NCBI GenBank assembly: GCA_963966185.1
Contig: CAWZYM010000275.1
Coordinates: forward strand, 315,001-379,000
Reading direction: 5' to 3'
DNA from: Rhabditoides inermis
Lineage: Eukaryota > Nematoda > Chromadorea > Rhabditida > Rhabditidae
DNA: 64,000 nucleotides
Shown: positions 51,476 through 64,000 of the stretch, piece by piece
How the letters are laid out: every line of letters starts with the position of its first letter
Numbering within the stretch: the first letter of the stretch is position 1
The notes under the pieces: generated by a model
What the model was told of the DNA's origin: nothing
Databases searched by the model: none
The model's input: only the letters and a program-made list of their open reading frames with translations
Position numbers and translations under genes: made by a program

Positions 51476-51937
51476 TTAAAGGTACAGTGGCGCATAATTT
51501 TGACCTCCAGGGCGATAGTTGACACATTGAAATGTAAGATATACAAAAATTGAACGATACAAGTCCGTTACCGCGTTACCCAGTCAATTACCCAAGCGTG
51601 TTGGGTAATTTATCGTTCAAATGCGGAAAGTGGCGCGAACCGCAAAAAAAGAGGCGCGAAAACAGCGCCATGTGATATTGCGATGCACACATTTGATCGA
51701 TCGATAGTTCATCCACTTCCTCACGCTTCTGTCACCCTCTCGGGTAACAGAGCGGTCTCTGTGCGCTCCGACCCAAGAAGTGGTGTGGCGTAGTGGATAA
51801 GAAAGTGGGCTATTACTCTCGCGCTCGCGAGTTTGATTCCTGTTTGCAACTTTGTCTGAAACATACAAGCGCAATTTCGCGCAAATTTCCAAATTTCTGT
51901 TACCCAAGGCATCCGCTAAACGCCCCTGTTCCTTTAA
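51476..51937 (+). mobile_element. TTAA-TIR element with a different tRNA-like core
   Basis: Starts TTAAAGGTACAGTGGCGC and ends 'cgcccctgttcctttaa', 462 bp. The core at 51782-51850 has 'tggcgtagtggataag' and 'gagtttgattcctg', unlike the cores of the other copies. No protein. Confidence 0.75.
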
Positions 51938-52284
51938 AACAGGAAGCATCTCGGTTCCAAAAAAACGCTAAAAGCATTGCTGAAACTATTCTTTGAACGT
52001 ATTATTACATTTTTAGCATAGTTTTTAAGAATGCTCTCAGTCGCCTTTATTCAAAAACGCATGTATTTTCAGCGCATGTATCGCAACGAGAGCTATGTAA
52101 ACCACCGTCCACTGAGCCACTAAACAGGTTCTAAACTGCGCGAAATTCCAACATATTCCGAAATTCGCTCGAGAAAATCGATCTCACTAGAATGCTCAGT
52201 CTGGCAAACTGACTCTCACCCTTTCGATCTTTTCTCGTATGTTTCTTTGATTCATGGGTGAGTTGTTCTGGTAAGGCATGTTGC

Positions 52285-52345
52285 TGTGTTCACCGTCGGC
52301 TGTTACACGCTTCTCTTCGCCCGCGCGGGCTCGAGTCCGTTCGCA
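52285..52345 (+). repeat. tRNA-like B-box region, weak
   Basis: 'cgcgcgggctcgagtccg' resembles a T-arm and 'gtcggctgttacacgc' lies upstream. No flanking terminal repeats seen; may be a SINE remnant. Confidence 0.25.
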
Positions 52346-53149
52346 TCGAGGACAGACGATCCATCCATCCTCGGCGCACACTCTTTACATTCTCAACAAC
52401 AAGAACCACCAGCGACAACTTCATACACGTCTTTGCCCCATCTCGAGCACCCTACCATATACACTAGCACACACGATCACACCCATTTCCTTATGATTAC
52501 TTTTATAATCAGATGCACTTTTCCCTTTTCCTTGATTCTAGAATGTTGATATCGATACGTTACCGTGGTGGAAGCTGGTGCCTGCTCCAGAGAGCAATAC
52601 CTCCTTATGTGCTCACTCGGGTTCCTCCGCCCGCTCTCCCACGCCACCTCCAGGCAGGGGTGGGTATTAGTTGAAACTGCTTGTCTTACACATTGATACG
52701 CACTTATTTGGTTCATTGCTTTCTTCCCTTCATTTTCATCCTATTTTTTTTATTTGTGGCACAGTGTGAACTGTAATAAATTAACCAATTGATAACTAAA
52801 AAGTGCCGCCTGTCTTTCTCTTTCTTCCAGCAGTTAGAGACGCAAAGATAATATTATGAAAGGAATTGCCAGATTTGCGGGGCGTGCCCATTAACTGCGT
52901 GCAGCGGCTGCTCGGCGCTTAGCCAAGGCTAACACGCTAATGTATACGGTAGTATAACAGTGCAGCAAAAGTTTATCGCGGCAGGACCAATTCTTCAATG
53001 ATTTGAATAATTGGGCGTTAGAACTAGTAATAATAAAGACATGATTTGCGGAAATTGTCACTGACAGTCCGCAACATGTATAAATGGGGCTAACATGGGA
53101 AGTGCACACATTCACATTGAGCTATTTCTACCAATTTCGCCTAATTCAC

Positions 53150-53248
53150 CTAGTTCGAGTTCTTTCTACGGCAAATGTTTTGCATGAGTGGTAATACGCG
53201 TCCAAGAGAGCTAGTTGCAGAATTAAATTTCCGCTGTGCCTTTAAACA
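53150..53248 (+). mobile_element. TTAA-TIR/tRNA-like element, right-end fragment
   Basis: 'agttcgagttctttctacgg', 'gcaaatgttttgcatgagtg' and the right end 'ccgctgtgcctttaa' match the 7319 family. The left part is lost. Confidence 0.75.
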
Positions 53249-53249
53249 C

Positions 53250-54800
53250 TATTTTTCGTGTTGCGCTTCTTATCTCGGATTCAAACGATTGCAAAGCAGC
53301 CGGTGTGGTGCAGTTATGCAGTCTGCAGAAAACAAAACCAACTAACGCCGTTTTCTATGTGTGTGTTTTTTTTCATAGAACACACAGAAAACGCGTCGCC
53401 AAGTTACATTCTGTAATTGAAACTTTTTTTCAACAATTATATTGTTGTTAAAAATAAAATTTCTAAACACGAAAAACGATCGCTCTATGTGTTCTGATAA
53501 TTTGCCACAATGTATACTGTATGAATCATGAGAAAAAGTTGTATCATGATTTTTTTTCCAATTTTAGACGTAGTTCATGCAAGAAACTTCATAACTTCTT
53601 TTTTTAAACTGCTTTCTCACTCTATATAGAGGTCCTCGGAACTCTATCTCAAAAGTGTTGATGTCGTGAAGCGTCATCATAGTCTCGTACATATATTCTC
53701 TGCAAAACTATATTTGAAGAAAAAACTATGGTAAACATTCTTCACCGAAAATCAGTAGTGGGACTCAACATAAAATAACAGAGCAAAAACCATAACACAG
53801 ACAACGAAACAGCAATGCACACGATTCCTGAAACTGTCTTTTCAAGTAATTCGTGTAGAAATGTAATCAGTTGCGCTAACCAGTAATCCATTTTTGACAT
53901 CTGAAGATGTACATTAGATGAACTCTGCAAATATTAACGAGTGAACGTTAATGCAGCGAACAAATATTATACATACTTGCACAGAGTTATGAAACGATAG
54001 AAAAAATGAATAGCTAGCAGAAAAAAGACTGCGCGAAAACAGCACAAAACAGAGATGACTAAACAGTGGCAATATATAACGACTTGGTACGATAATTGAA
54101 CCTGTACTGCGCCCAGCGAACCTTGCCAAAACCAGCCAGTGGTAAATACTACGTACCCTGTTCCATGTGTTTGAATGCCCTGCAAACCTAAAGGAGAGGT
54201 CAATTTTTGTTGGACTTACTGGAACTATAACGATGTGACAGATTGAGTAGAACAAGTCGAAACTAGCAAAGATGACAAGTAGAAACTTATAGCTGCCAAT
54301 GTCAGATCGAGTCTATGTATGTGGCGTTGTACAGTATCACTGATAATGGTGTTGTTTGTACCTTTTTGAGGATAAGATATAGAAACATCAAATTAATGAT
54401 GAGAGATAGTATACCATTAATGTATGTGATAAAATAGTGAGAGGAAGCAATTTTCATTGTTTTTAAAGATTTTATAGACAGTTTTCATATGATTTATATA
54501 TATATGTTTTAATTTTTTTATAATTTTTTTATAATTTTTTCTTTGTTTGCAATCTTTTCCAAAACCCCAGAGATTGATTAAAAGCGTCAAATACTGCAAA
54601 AGTGCCATTCATTTGTTATTTCGAATGGTATTTAAAATGTTATTAGGTCGCCTTATCAAGAAGTGTAAGATACGTTTCTATAAAAAAAAACAGTTTCCAT
54701 GTTAACTGAATAGCTCCACAAATGTCAAAAGCACATACAGTGAACAGCTTCACAAACTTTGGAAACAGAAACAGAACGACATTTCGAACAAAACATGTTT
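53250..54800. other. Gene-free AT-rich stretch
   Basis: I see no supported exon, RNA gene or recognised repeat. Open frames here are short and without motifs. Confidence 0.4.
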
Positions 54801-54807
54801 TATCTCA

Positions 54808-55190
54808 TTAAAGACACAGTGGGCGCTTAGTTTTTGACTGTTTTATTGCTTGACCCATGGAAACACGAAACCATCGAAGAAAACGCAAACGAACAGCGTT
54901 TTCGCGTTACCTACACGCTTAAGAAAAAATGCACGGGCGAAGCTTGGTCGAATTCGAACTTTGCGCCAAAATGCTTACCGGAAAGCAAGCGGAAGCTCTA
55001 TACGCATCTCATCGATATGAGTTCGACAGCACATGTCGTTGTAGTGTTGTCGTAACGCTCACGGTTCACGAACCATGCCATGCCGGTTTGATTCCCGCTA
55101 CGTGCAATCGCTACGTGCAATCAGTTAAGCCAAGTTCTCGAGAGTGAATTTTGATAAACCTTGGCAATTCTTAACGCCCTCCAAGGTGTT
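54808..55190 (+). mobile_element. TTAA-TIR element with Val-tRNA-like core, second copy
   Basis: TTAAAGACACAGTGGGCGCTT at the left; core at about 55035-55105 nearly repeats 37941-38012 ('cggttcacgaaccatg', 'gtttgattcccgctacg'). The right terminal repeat is degraded ('aacgccctcc'). Confidence 0.65.
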
Positions 55191-55569
55191 TCGAAAACTT
55201 CTGAGTAAAACAATCTTTCTCAATCAACAATCAACGATCTTTGACGGCGTATATTTTGATTTCAAGAAAGTTTTCGCCACCGTAAACTGTTCAAAAAAAA
55301 CTGTGCTGCGTGAGCGTGGCGCACTGATGCCTATTTTGACTTTCTCATTTTTATCAATGGAAAGCAAAACATGGAAGAAAAAACTCAAGAAAACGGTAGT
55401 TTTGTTAATCTCACGCTCAAAGGCACAGAAGCGTTTAACGTGATCGGGGTTCAAGTAGCTGAGTCGGTTCAAGTACCGCCATGTGTAAACAGACCGATTT
55501 CAGAACGCAGAAATGTGAAAAAGTGAAAGAAAATGGATTCTGAAAACACTTGTATGAACGGAAAGCATG

Positions 55570-55770
55570 AGAACAAACATCAGAAAAGGGGGGCGCGCGC
55601 GTATCTCGCTTCCGAGAAGAGCTAGCTATGTATACCAAAATCGAAATGTAACCATTTCTAACATTCTGATAACATCTATCAGCATCACATTGTTCTCGCA
55701 AAGATTCTAAGAGACCTTTCTCTCAATCGCCTCTTGCGGATTCTAGCGCGCGTATGGTCTTAACACACTA
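55570..55770 (-). repeat. Dispersed repeat, copy 2 (inverse of 16880-17075)
   Basis: Reverse complement of the repeat in TRPA intron 12, about 85-90% alike by eye. Confidence 0.8.
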
Positions 55771-56463
55771 AATATAAAAATAAATTCCCGTTTTCGCGGA
55801 CTGATTGAGAAACAAAAAACACAATGATGTAACAAGTCACAAGGTATAATAATAATGCCTAACAAGATTCATTCCGGCAATTCGTTGAAATGAACGCTCG
55901 AATAAACGTATTTTTGGCATTCGAAAAACTGCTGATAAATATAAAAATAAATTCCCGTTTTCGCGGTCCGGAAAACGAAAAATGGAATACGTGATGTGAC
56001 AGTCCCGACTGATAAATTGCGATACGAGACGCGTTTCGCTAGTTCATTTTTTCACTTTCTTGTCAGGTTAGCAGTGTGAACGGGATGACGTTGCATACGT
56101 AGTGTAGGGAAATGAATTGTGCCACCAGCGCAGCAACTACCGTTACCGCGCCAAATTCTGAAAAGTGATCTAAATGTAATGAAATTGCGAAGGATTGTTC
56201 CGATTGGGTGTACCAATAGCTTCAAGCAAAAACGAGTACATAACGTCTTCGTACAGTTTAGTAGTTTAGGTTATTACGCATTGAAGACGTGATCGATAAC
56301 TGATCGATAAACGGAAATAACTCCTCACCGGATGAATATTTTTCTACAACTGAATGGTAGCTTTTTCAAGCCTTTTACTACCTCTACGATCGAAAATTTG
56401 GAAAAATTAATTTAGTATTCATAATAATGAACAAAATATGAAATTGGGTAAAATCAAAAACAA

Positions 56464-56935
56464 TATTACCTTTTGAAGGAATTTCGTAAAAAAGTGTTGT
56501 TTGTGTTAACCTGATTGAGAAGAAGCGCATGCATATATTATTAATTTTTGAAAAATCAAATCGTAAACACCTGAACATGAAAACTAACACGAACTTGCTC
56601 TTTCAAACGAATATTGAATAGTTACACGTAACATTCAGAATAATACGAACGGTTTGTTTATTTAGTGTTTTTTTTTTGCGGACACGAAATCTACATATAA
56701 TAACATAATATGTTAATCGTGATGTTGTTTGACTCAATTTTTCAGGTGTGAAAATGTCAAAGAAAACATGGAATTTTTCAACTTTTTTTTTGTTTTGAAA
56801 GAGCAAGTTTGTAATAGTTTTCATGTTCAGGTGTTCACGATTTGATTTTTCAAAAATTAATAATATATGCATGCGTATTTTCTTGAATCAGGTTAACACA
56901 AACAACACTTTTTTTGGAAGTACTTCAAAAAGATA
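56464..56935. mobile_element. Long foldback element
   Basis: Arms of about 140 bp (about 56464-56610 and 56793-56935) are near-exact inverses, sharing 'aattttgaaaaatcaaatcg'-type text and 'ttaacctgatt'; the loop is about 180 nt. The ends ('ccttttgaaggaatttcgta') recall the hairpins at 19604 and 43683. No coding. Confidence 0.8.
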
Positions 56936-57039
56936 ATATACTTATGTCCTTTTGTTGAATTTTCCTTAAAAAAATCTCTCATCTTCATACATGTTCTACT
57001 CTCATTATTTCATCAATTTCATTTCGAATGTATTCGATA

Positions 57040-58245
57040 TTTTCTCGTATTCTCGTTCTCTCGTTCTCTCCTCCTCTCCTCCTCTCCTTCCCTCCTTCCC
57101 TCCTTCTCTCTTTCTCTCTTTCTCTTGTTTTTTTAGATCTCTTGTTATATTGTTCTCTCTTTCTCTCTTTCTCTCGTTCTCTAGTTATCTCGTTATATCG
57201 CTCTCTCTTTCTCTCGTTCTATCGTTCTCTCGTTCTCTCTTTCTCTCGTTCTCCCTTTCTCTCGTTTTCTCGTTCTCTCTTTCTCTCGTTCTCTCGTTCT
57301 CTCCGTCTCTCATTCTCTTCTTCTCTCCTTCCCTCTTTTCCTCTTTCTCTTTTTCTCTCATTCTCTAGTTCTCTCGTTATATCGTTCTCTCGTTCTCTCG
57401 TTCTCTCTTTCTCTCGTTCTCTCTTTCTCTCTTTCTCTCCTTCCCTCATTTCTCCTTTCTCTCTTTCCCTCGTTCTCTAGGTTCTCTCGTTATATCGGTT
57501 CTTCTCTTTCTCTCTTTCTCTCTTTCTCTCTTTCTCTCTTCTCTCTTTCTCCTCTTCTCTCTTCCTCTTCTCTTTCTCTCTTTCTCCTCTTTCTCTCTTT
57601 CTCTCTTTCTCTCTTTCTCTCTCTCTCCTCTTTCTCTCTTTTCTCCTCTTTCTCTCTTTCTCTCTTCTCTCTCTTCTCTCTCTTTCTCTCTCTCTCTCTT
57701 TCTCTCTTTCTCTCTCTCTCTTTCTCTCTTTCTCTCTTTCTCTCTTTCTCTCTTTCTCTCTTTCTCTCTTTCTCTCTTTCTCTCTTTCTCTCTTTCTCTC
57801 TTCTCTCTTCTTCTCTTCTCTTTCTCTCTTTCTCTCTTTCTCTCTTTCTCTATTTCTCTATTTCTCTCTTTCTCTCTTTCTCCTCTTTCATCTCTTCTCT
57901 CATCTTTCTCTCTTTCTCTCTTTCTCTCTCTTTCTCCTCTTTCTCTCTTTCTCTCTTTCCTCTCTTTCTCTCTTTCTCCTCTTTCTCTCTTTCTCTCTTT
58001 CTCTCTTTCTCTCTTTTCTCATCTTTCTCTCTTTCTCTCTTCTCTCTTTCTCTCTTTCTCTCTTTCTCTTCTTCCTCTCTCTTTCTCTCTTTCTCTCTTT
58101 CTCTCTTTCTCTCTTTCTCTCTTTCTCTCTCTCTTTCTCTCTCTTCTCTCTTTCTCCTCTTTCTCTCTTTCTCCCTTTCTCTCTTTCTCTCTTTCTCTCT
58201 TTCTCTCTTTCTCTCTTTCTCTCTTTCTCTCTTTCTCTGCAAGTG
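57040..58245. repeat. 1.2-kb polypyrimidine satellite (CTTT/CTCT)
   Basis: Almost unbroken C/T on the plus strand, built mainly of the 8-mer 'tctctttc' with scattered 'tcgttctc' variants in the left third. Open frames across it are artefacts. Confidence 0.97.
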
Positions 58246-58249
58246 CATC

Positions 58250-60208
58250 TGTCTCTCTCCAAACAGCGTGCTCTCTTGCGTGCTCTAGCGCTCGCCCGCC
58301 AGCAGAGGGCTAGCTATCAGATAGCGTGACTGGAAACGACAAAATAAGGCGCGAGCCTTATTTTAACCCAAAGAGAGAGCGCTGCGCGCCTTCTCTATCT
58401 GAACCGTTTTCTAGTAAAAGAATTCAGCATGTATAATCATAGATGTTTCCTTTCAATAGAGTGCTCTGATTCTGCATCAGAGTTGTGATACCAACTCGCA
58501 GTTAACCCTTATTTGTACACAAAATTGGAAATAACTCGGTTCGTACTGTATAAAATTTCACCTACGTTGAACCTACGTTTTTATAAACCTACGTTTTGAA
58601 ATTTTTTTATAAATCTACGTTTTGAAGAACCTACGTTTTGAACCAACATTTGAAGATTTTTTGTTCATGGTCAAGATATTCGATAAAACCTGCAATCGCC
58701 CCTTGGGAAAGATATAATTTCCATAATCGACCGATTGTCTGGTTCGTGTCGGCGTCATTTCTCGTAACTTGCAGACCGCGAAAACGGGGGACCCACTATA
58801 ACTATATTCATTTACAATTATCATCACACAAATAAACACAATGTGAGTGTTTTTGTTAGTTCGAATCCTTTTTGTTTTAGTGAATGAAAATACGACAGGC
58901 GTACGAAAATCATAATATATGAAGATAGTATCGTCTTCATGACCTTATTGTTGCTTAGTAGAAGAGGAGAAAAGAACACGACCGGGCATCTATCCTCCTT
59001 GATATGTCTTGACACCTATCGCCCATCGGTCGTCGGTGCATGCAATGTCGAACTCTCCCTTCTGCTCACAGGTGTCAGGACCACATCTGTCTCTCAACAG
59101 TCTCAACATCTTCTTCAAAACTATCACCGGCAACGTCTCTGCGAACATTTCAAAGCCGTGTGCTCGCGGGCCACCCGTGGTGTGAGATGGTTGGAAAGTG
59201 GAGAGTGGCCGATCGCTCAGTGTCACCTCTCTGTCCTCCTTTTTTCGCACACTCTCTCTCATACCGTACACGCAAAGGACGCGGTGCGACGCGGCGATTA
59301 TTATCGGTCAGCCATCCATCTCCGGCACACGACAAATTGGAGTGTAAGAGAGAGAGAAAGAGAAAGAGAGGGAGAGAGAGAGAGAGAGAAAGAGAGAAAG
59401 AGAGAAAGAGAGAGAGAGTGAAAGAGAGGGAGAAGGAGAGAGAGAGAGAGAATCGTGGAACATTGACGGTTATCATCTTCTTCTTCCCACTCTTTGCCGC
59501 AAACTTTCGTGCGCCCAAGATTCGTTATGTTGTTTTTAATGTTCAACTATAGTTTTTTTCCCAGCTTCATAGTTACCCTTTTTGGAGCATGCTCTCTGTA
59601 CATTCCAGCTTGTAGTACAATCTGTCATCTACACCGCCTATGGTTATCGCGTTGAGCGCTTTCATTCACTTACCCGCAGGCTCATCGGGCAGCACAGCCG
59701 ATTCAGATCGGATCAATGACTCATCTGGCGGATTCGTGCTTATTCGGTAGTGAGAGGAGGATAGGAAGAGTTGGCTAGAAAAAGAGAAAGAGCACCAGAT
59801 ATTTTGCACAAGGCGAGAGCCTTTCGAGCATAACGTTCATCATAGTCTATTGCAGTACGCACGAACGCGTACATTTTTGGTTCGCGTGTACAACTGACAC
59901 GAAAAACGCGTTTGCTCAATGTGTTTCCCGAACCTATCTCCAAACGCACACACGTCCAACAATCTGGATAATCCGGAACCGTCATGACCACAGCCTGTGT
60001 TTTTCAAACTGTCAGACCAACGTTTACGCTCTTGCTCATCCTATTGCTATCCTGCACAAAATCACGGGTATAGAAAAATGGCAAACATTTTGCAAGTCTT
60101 TGGCCTTTGGCTCTAGTACAAAGAGCGAGTGAAATTCGTGTATACACTAAGCACACATTTCGCGTAATTGCAAGGCTTATCACGTTGAGTTAATAAAAGA
60201 GAACAAAA

Positions 60209-60244
<36 letters not shown>

Positions 60245-61950
60245 ATAGGATTGGTATCAAAGTATATGCACACTTTCGTAGCAGCGCAAACAATTTTCTA
60301 ATCTCACCGCATTCTTGTCGCGAATAACAGTAATTAATATGCTCTTGAATAGCGCAGAATGACGGAAGAGTCCTCGATCCGTTTTCAATGTTACAGTACC
60401 TACTAGCTCTTTCGAATTGCAGCAAAGTAATGCTTGTTTTTAGGTTTAGGGATCTCAATCTAACATGTCTCACAAATGTGACTCGAATAACCTAATAAAT
60501 GTAAGTTGTAGTGTATTCATAAAAATAGAACATCGTTCAACTTTGCGATCATGATGTGACAAACTTGATAACGGTGTCGCGATACCGATTGGCTCATTTT
60601 TCATCTCCACAACACAACATCATATACCTCTTATACTTATAGTCAACTCAGACTTACGCTCATCACGTGTCTATAACTAGTAATAGTTGTGTGGAAATAC
60701 TATCTAGTCTATTGGGAGTATGGCACAATCCACATGTCAGCTTCATTAGTTTTCAACATGTGTTGGCTTTGACTAGCGACTCCACAAGATCTATGCAAGG
60801 TTCCGCGTCACACGTCACAGGTGATTAACGACGCAAAACAAAACTATTCGAAATAGCTGTACATGTACGAAATGTATCATTGTAAACCAGACGATAGGTG
60901 GGTATTATGTAGCTACCAGTCAGAGTCGCGCCTACGGCGCTCCTCCTCCTGGTTATATGAGGATGATTTCGCAATCACATTCCCTCGCTGAAAAAGTGCA
61001 AACCCGACGCGTCCTCACATGCTGGGACCGGCTGGAGGTATATAAAGAGAGTGTCGCATGAGCATCCCGTACAGACAGGCGGACATTGCGGTTTTTATAT
61101 ATTAAGATCATTCTCGGCTTCTGTTCTGTTTTACCTAATAAAATAATAAGTGAGTTACAAATTTTAAGAGAAGAAAAAAACAATTCTCGGAATGCATATC
61201 ATTCACCATTCACCAATCCGACTTCATGTTTTGGTGATGAGATAATATATGTGTATTAATAATGTGTGTTTTCGAAATTTTCAATTGTTTTACAACTTAC
61301 AATTTAGAATTTCCTTCGAATTTCTAAAAAAAAACAGCGATAGTCGCATCTTGCATCTCACGATCAATTCGAACTCTAACAGAGTCATTTACTTTGTCTT
61401 TTAGTCATTTACGGAGAATAATGCGTAATTAGACTCAGACGGGATGCCAGTGCTGTCTATTGAACTCAATTTAGTGATCACAATGCCATCGAAAGTTTTT
61501 TGGGAGAAACTCGGAAAAGAAAAAAAGCTGCCAATGGACGGGGAAACAACCCGTAATTAACGCGAAAATTATCTGAACCGCGTTACCGCGAACCATGTCC
61601 TATCAAAACATGGTTGTCAGAGTTATTCCCGCTTTGGATCTTCACCTACTATTCATTTACATACTTTTGATTGTGCATTGTCGCTGCCGATCGGCTCGAA
61701 CGCACGCGTTCTTCTGCCTGTGCAGTCAGACGGTGACAGCTTCAGCCACCATTGTCCGATAGCGCATCGAATCACAAGTAGAACAGAATGAGAGAGAGAG
61801 AGAGAGAGAGACTGTGCTGCGCGCACATTGGCATTGTTCACTTTGTGCATTGCTGCCTGTCTTCTCCCGCGTTGTGAACCGGTCAGTGTGCCTATAGTTG
61901 TTATTGTTGGTATGTGGCACAGACGCATCACTTCTATCGCCCCCTAACAC

Positions 61951-61997
<47 letters not shown>

Positions 61998-62698
61998 TCT
62001 CTCTCTTCTCGGGCGGAAACGGACGCATGCCAGTCGGGGCCGGGCCACGCTCGCGTCAAACGTGTGCCACACATACCGATTTGCTTATTATTGTATGTCT
62101 ACTGGTGCGAGATACGTACATACTCTTGATCTTGATTTGACTCATCTCTCTCTCTCTCTTCTTTCAACCAGCCTATTTTTTGCGAGCGGCCAGAAGTAGA
62201 ATTCTCGAATGTCACGTTACTTCTCGGTGTTTCCCCTTACTTTGCGCTCGCGGCGCGACTGTTGGCAGAGTAAACGGTGCGGTCAGGCGACCGCTCCTCG
62301 ATTCAACACGCGCGCGTTCCGAGGTCCGCAAATACTCGTCCTATGCAACCTTCCGTGCTATTTCTGTCCACGCTGAGTGCTGAGTTGCTTGCGTGCTTTC
62401 AACGCGCATTCGCATCCGGCCTTTGTCACCCTTATACTCCAATGCTCATTGATGACAACCCGGTCGATCGTCTTGCAAAATGATAACGCATCAGCATTTA
62501 AAATGTTCACTCAAAAATTATAAACCTCAATTATGTTAACCAAACGCGGAAAAATATTGCTGCCACGAGCTGGGAGATTTGATTTCTTTTTTCGTTCAAG
62601 AACAAAAAAATAGCCATTCATTGCACCCACACACCAATTGATTGGTCGCTTTGTCACACGCAATGCAGCGAGCGGACATTACAACCGGTGATAAGCGA

Positions 62699-62748
<50 letters not shown>

Positions 62749-63255
62749 CGACGCGTGCCGACCGGACGGCCGCTTTCTCTCTCATAGGTGACCGGATCGG
62801 CGAGCGGGGTTGGGGGCGACCTCGCTACGGTAGGGCCCACACACGCGCATCCTTATCGTCTCAGCGCATCTATTGAGCGATGAGTGCGCGTTGGCCACTA
62901 GACAGCCGCCGTTCATCATCGCCCTTCTTACAGTAGGATACCCTCGAGTGCAGGAGTGGCGAAACAGGGGTGACGACAGCGTGTCTCCTTGTTGTGCGCC
63001 TTATCATGGAGTTGACTGGCAGAGAGAGGGGGAGGGGGGTGAGAGCGCGCGCGCCCCTCACACTGGCTGGCACCTTGTTGCTGTTTACTCGGATGGCGCA
63101 AGGGCGGGAGGTGAGCGAGTTAGAGAGGGTGAGAGGCTGCCAGCCTCCGTCCTCTCTCTCTCTCTCTTTCTCTCGCCTGTCATTGGGGATGTCGCGTGTG
63201 TGCTCGTAGTGGTCGTGTGCGTGTTGTGTTTTCGTCCACTCATCCTCCTGCTCTT
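58250..63255. other. Gene-free stretch upstream of the bHLH gene
   Basis: No coding exon supported. Microsatellites: GA at about 59344-59450, 60211-60241, 61793-61811 and 62704-62745; CT at 61952-62006 and 62145-62162. GC content rises from about 62170 toward the bHLH gene, where its promoter probably lies. The open frames around 58939-59421 lack recognisable domains. Confidence 0.45.
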
Positions 63256-63267
63256 TCAGAGCCTATC

Positions 63268-63857
63268 ATGTCCGACAGCGATCACGGAGACGATCGCATG
63301 CGGCTTCGCAGGGTGAGTCGCGAATCGCGAGCCCAGCGATGGCTATTACACATTACACATACAACTTTTCTCTGTGCACATCGTCGTAATACAAAAACCC
63401 TTGTTCTCAACTATGACGAGCCCGGATTCAACCGGCTAATAAACAAAAAAACGCGCATCTAACGTGAAGTAATCAAGTTTAAGTAAAGGAGAAACTCAAT
63501 TTTGTGCATAAGTCATAAGAACCTCAGAAAGCTTCTCATAATATTTTTGTATCATAAAGCGGTTTTCGTGATGTATAATCGTGTCTCCTCTCGCCGTCAC
63601 GTAGCACTGACAAAAGTCGATGATACGACGCGTGAACTATAATCCCACGAGGCCAGCGACTGCTTGCCACCGAAACAATATCGTAAATAAGGGTACTAGA
63701 GTATGAACATCGTAAACACCCATCAGCTGATATTTTTGTACGGAAAAAATGCGTGTTGTTGTAGACGAACAAGCCGGCGATGGAGAAGAAGCGACGCGCG
63801 CGGATCAACCACTGTCTGGCCGAGCTGAAGGGCATTCTGGTGCAGAACAGGGTGACG
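63268..63857 (+). CDS. Hairy/E(spl)-type bHLH repressor, 5' part (continues past window)
   Basis: Two coding exons, 63268-63312 and 63765-63857, join in phase 0. The protein starts MSDSDHGDDRMRLRR and runs into TNKPAMEKKRRARINHCLAE, then LKGILVQNRVT. This is the basic region and first helix of HES/Hey-class bHLH factors: the Pro in the basic region (KPAMEKKRRARIN) is the class mark, and these proteins bind N/E-box DNA and repress transcription, often downstream of Notch. The rest of the HLH, the Orange domain and any WRPW tail lie beyond the right edge. Exon 2 ends at GTGAGT. Acceptor 'ctctttcag' ends 9 nt before the ATG. Confidence 0.9.
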
Positions 63858-64000
63858 GTGAGTAAGCATCTACCGATTCGCGAAGCCGACGCTGACAGAT
63901 CTGGCCGCACTGGAGACCAATCATACTATCTCTCTGCATCTACATTTTGATTATTCATATTCATCACTATCTCTTCTAAGATTCTTCTTTTGTTGTATTT

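Noticed and set aside
57028..58262. Open frames rich in Ser/Leu/Phe or Arg/Glu/Lys
   Set aside because: Produced by the polypyrimidine repeat on both strands; no start context or domain.
58939..59552. Frames of 160-170 residues on the plus strand
   Set aside because: They depend on a GA microsatellite for their second half and show no domain in the first; no splice partners found.

Overview
The window is nuclear DNA from an intron-rich invertebrate. A nematode fits best: every gene start I can resolve sits 1-20 nt downstream of a splice acceptor with no upstream coding exon, the usual mark of spliced-leader (SL) trans-splicing, and a small neuropeptide precursor resembles nematode nlp-46. 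Other SL-using phyla are not excluded. GT-AG introns hold abundant (CT)n/(GA)n microsatellites, and transposons fill introns and gene-poor DNA. All exon models below were joined by hand on splice sites and reading phase; none has transcript support.

Left part (1-9.7 kb, plus strand): a two-exon neuropeptide precursor (200-643), then two tandem paralogs (1518-3874 and 4666-9678) encoding single-pass membrane proteins I do not recognise. They share an N-terminal signal anchor, a central conserved block, a short 'MAGGAMNG' module and a conserved C-terminal tail. The second copy carries five such modules on consecutive exons and a long Glu/Lys-rich segment; the first has one.

Middle (10.5-35.7 kb, plus strand): a 41-exon gene for a 1214-residue TRPA-type ankyrin-repeat cation channel. 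Its introns hold a nested 7-exon gene on the opposite strand (17898-18770, function unknown), two kinds of retroelement fragment, a foldback tandem array and long microsatellites. At 36.7-41.6 kb lies a complete 15-exon SLC17-type (major facilitator) transporter of 495 residues.

Right part (41.7-63.2 kb): about 21 kb with no gene I can support. It holds a non-LTR retrotransposon on the minus strand split by a second element, several families of inverted-repeat elements, and 1.2 kb of polypyrimidine. One family has TTAA target sites and tRNA-like (A box/B box) interiors, and nested insertions show its target duplication. The last 0.7 kb holds the first two coding exons of a Hairy/E(spl)-type bHLH repressor that runs off the right edge.

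The genes do not form an operon-like functional set. The neuropeptide, TRPA channel and SLC17 transporter all suit neuronal or sensory expression, but that link is only suggestive.
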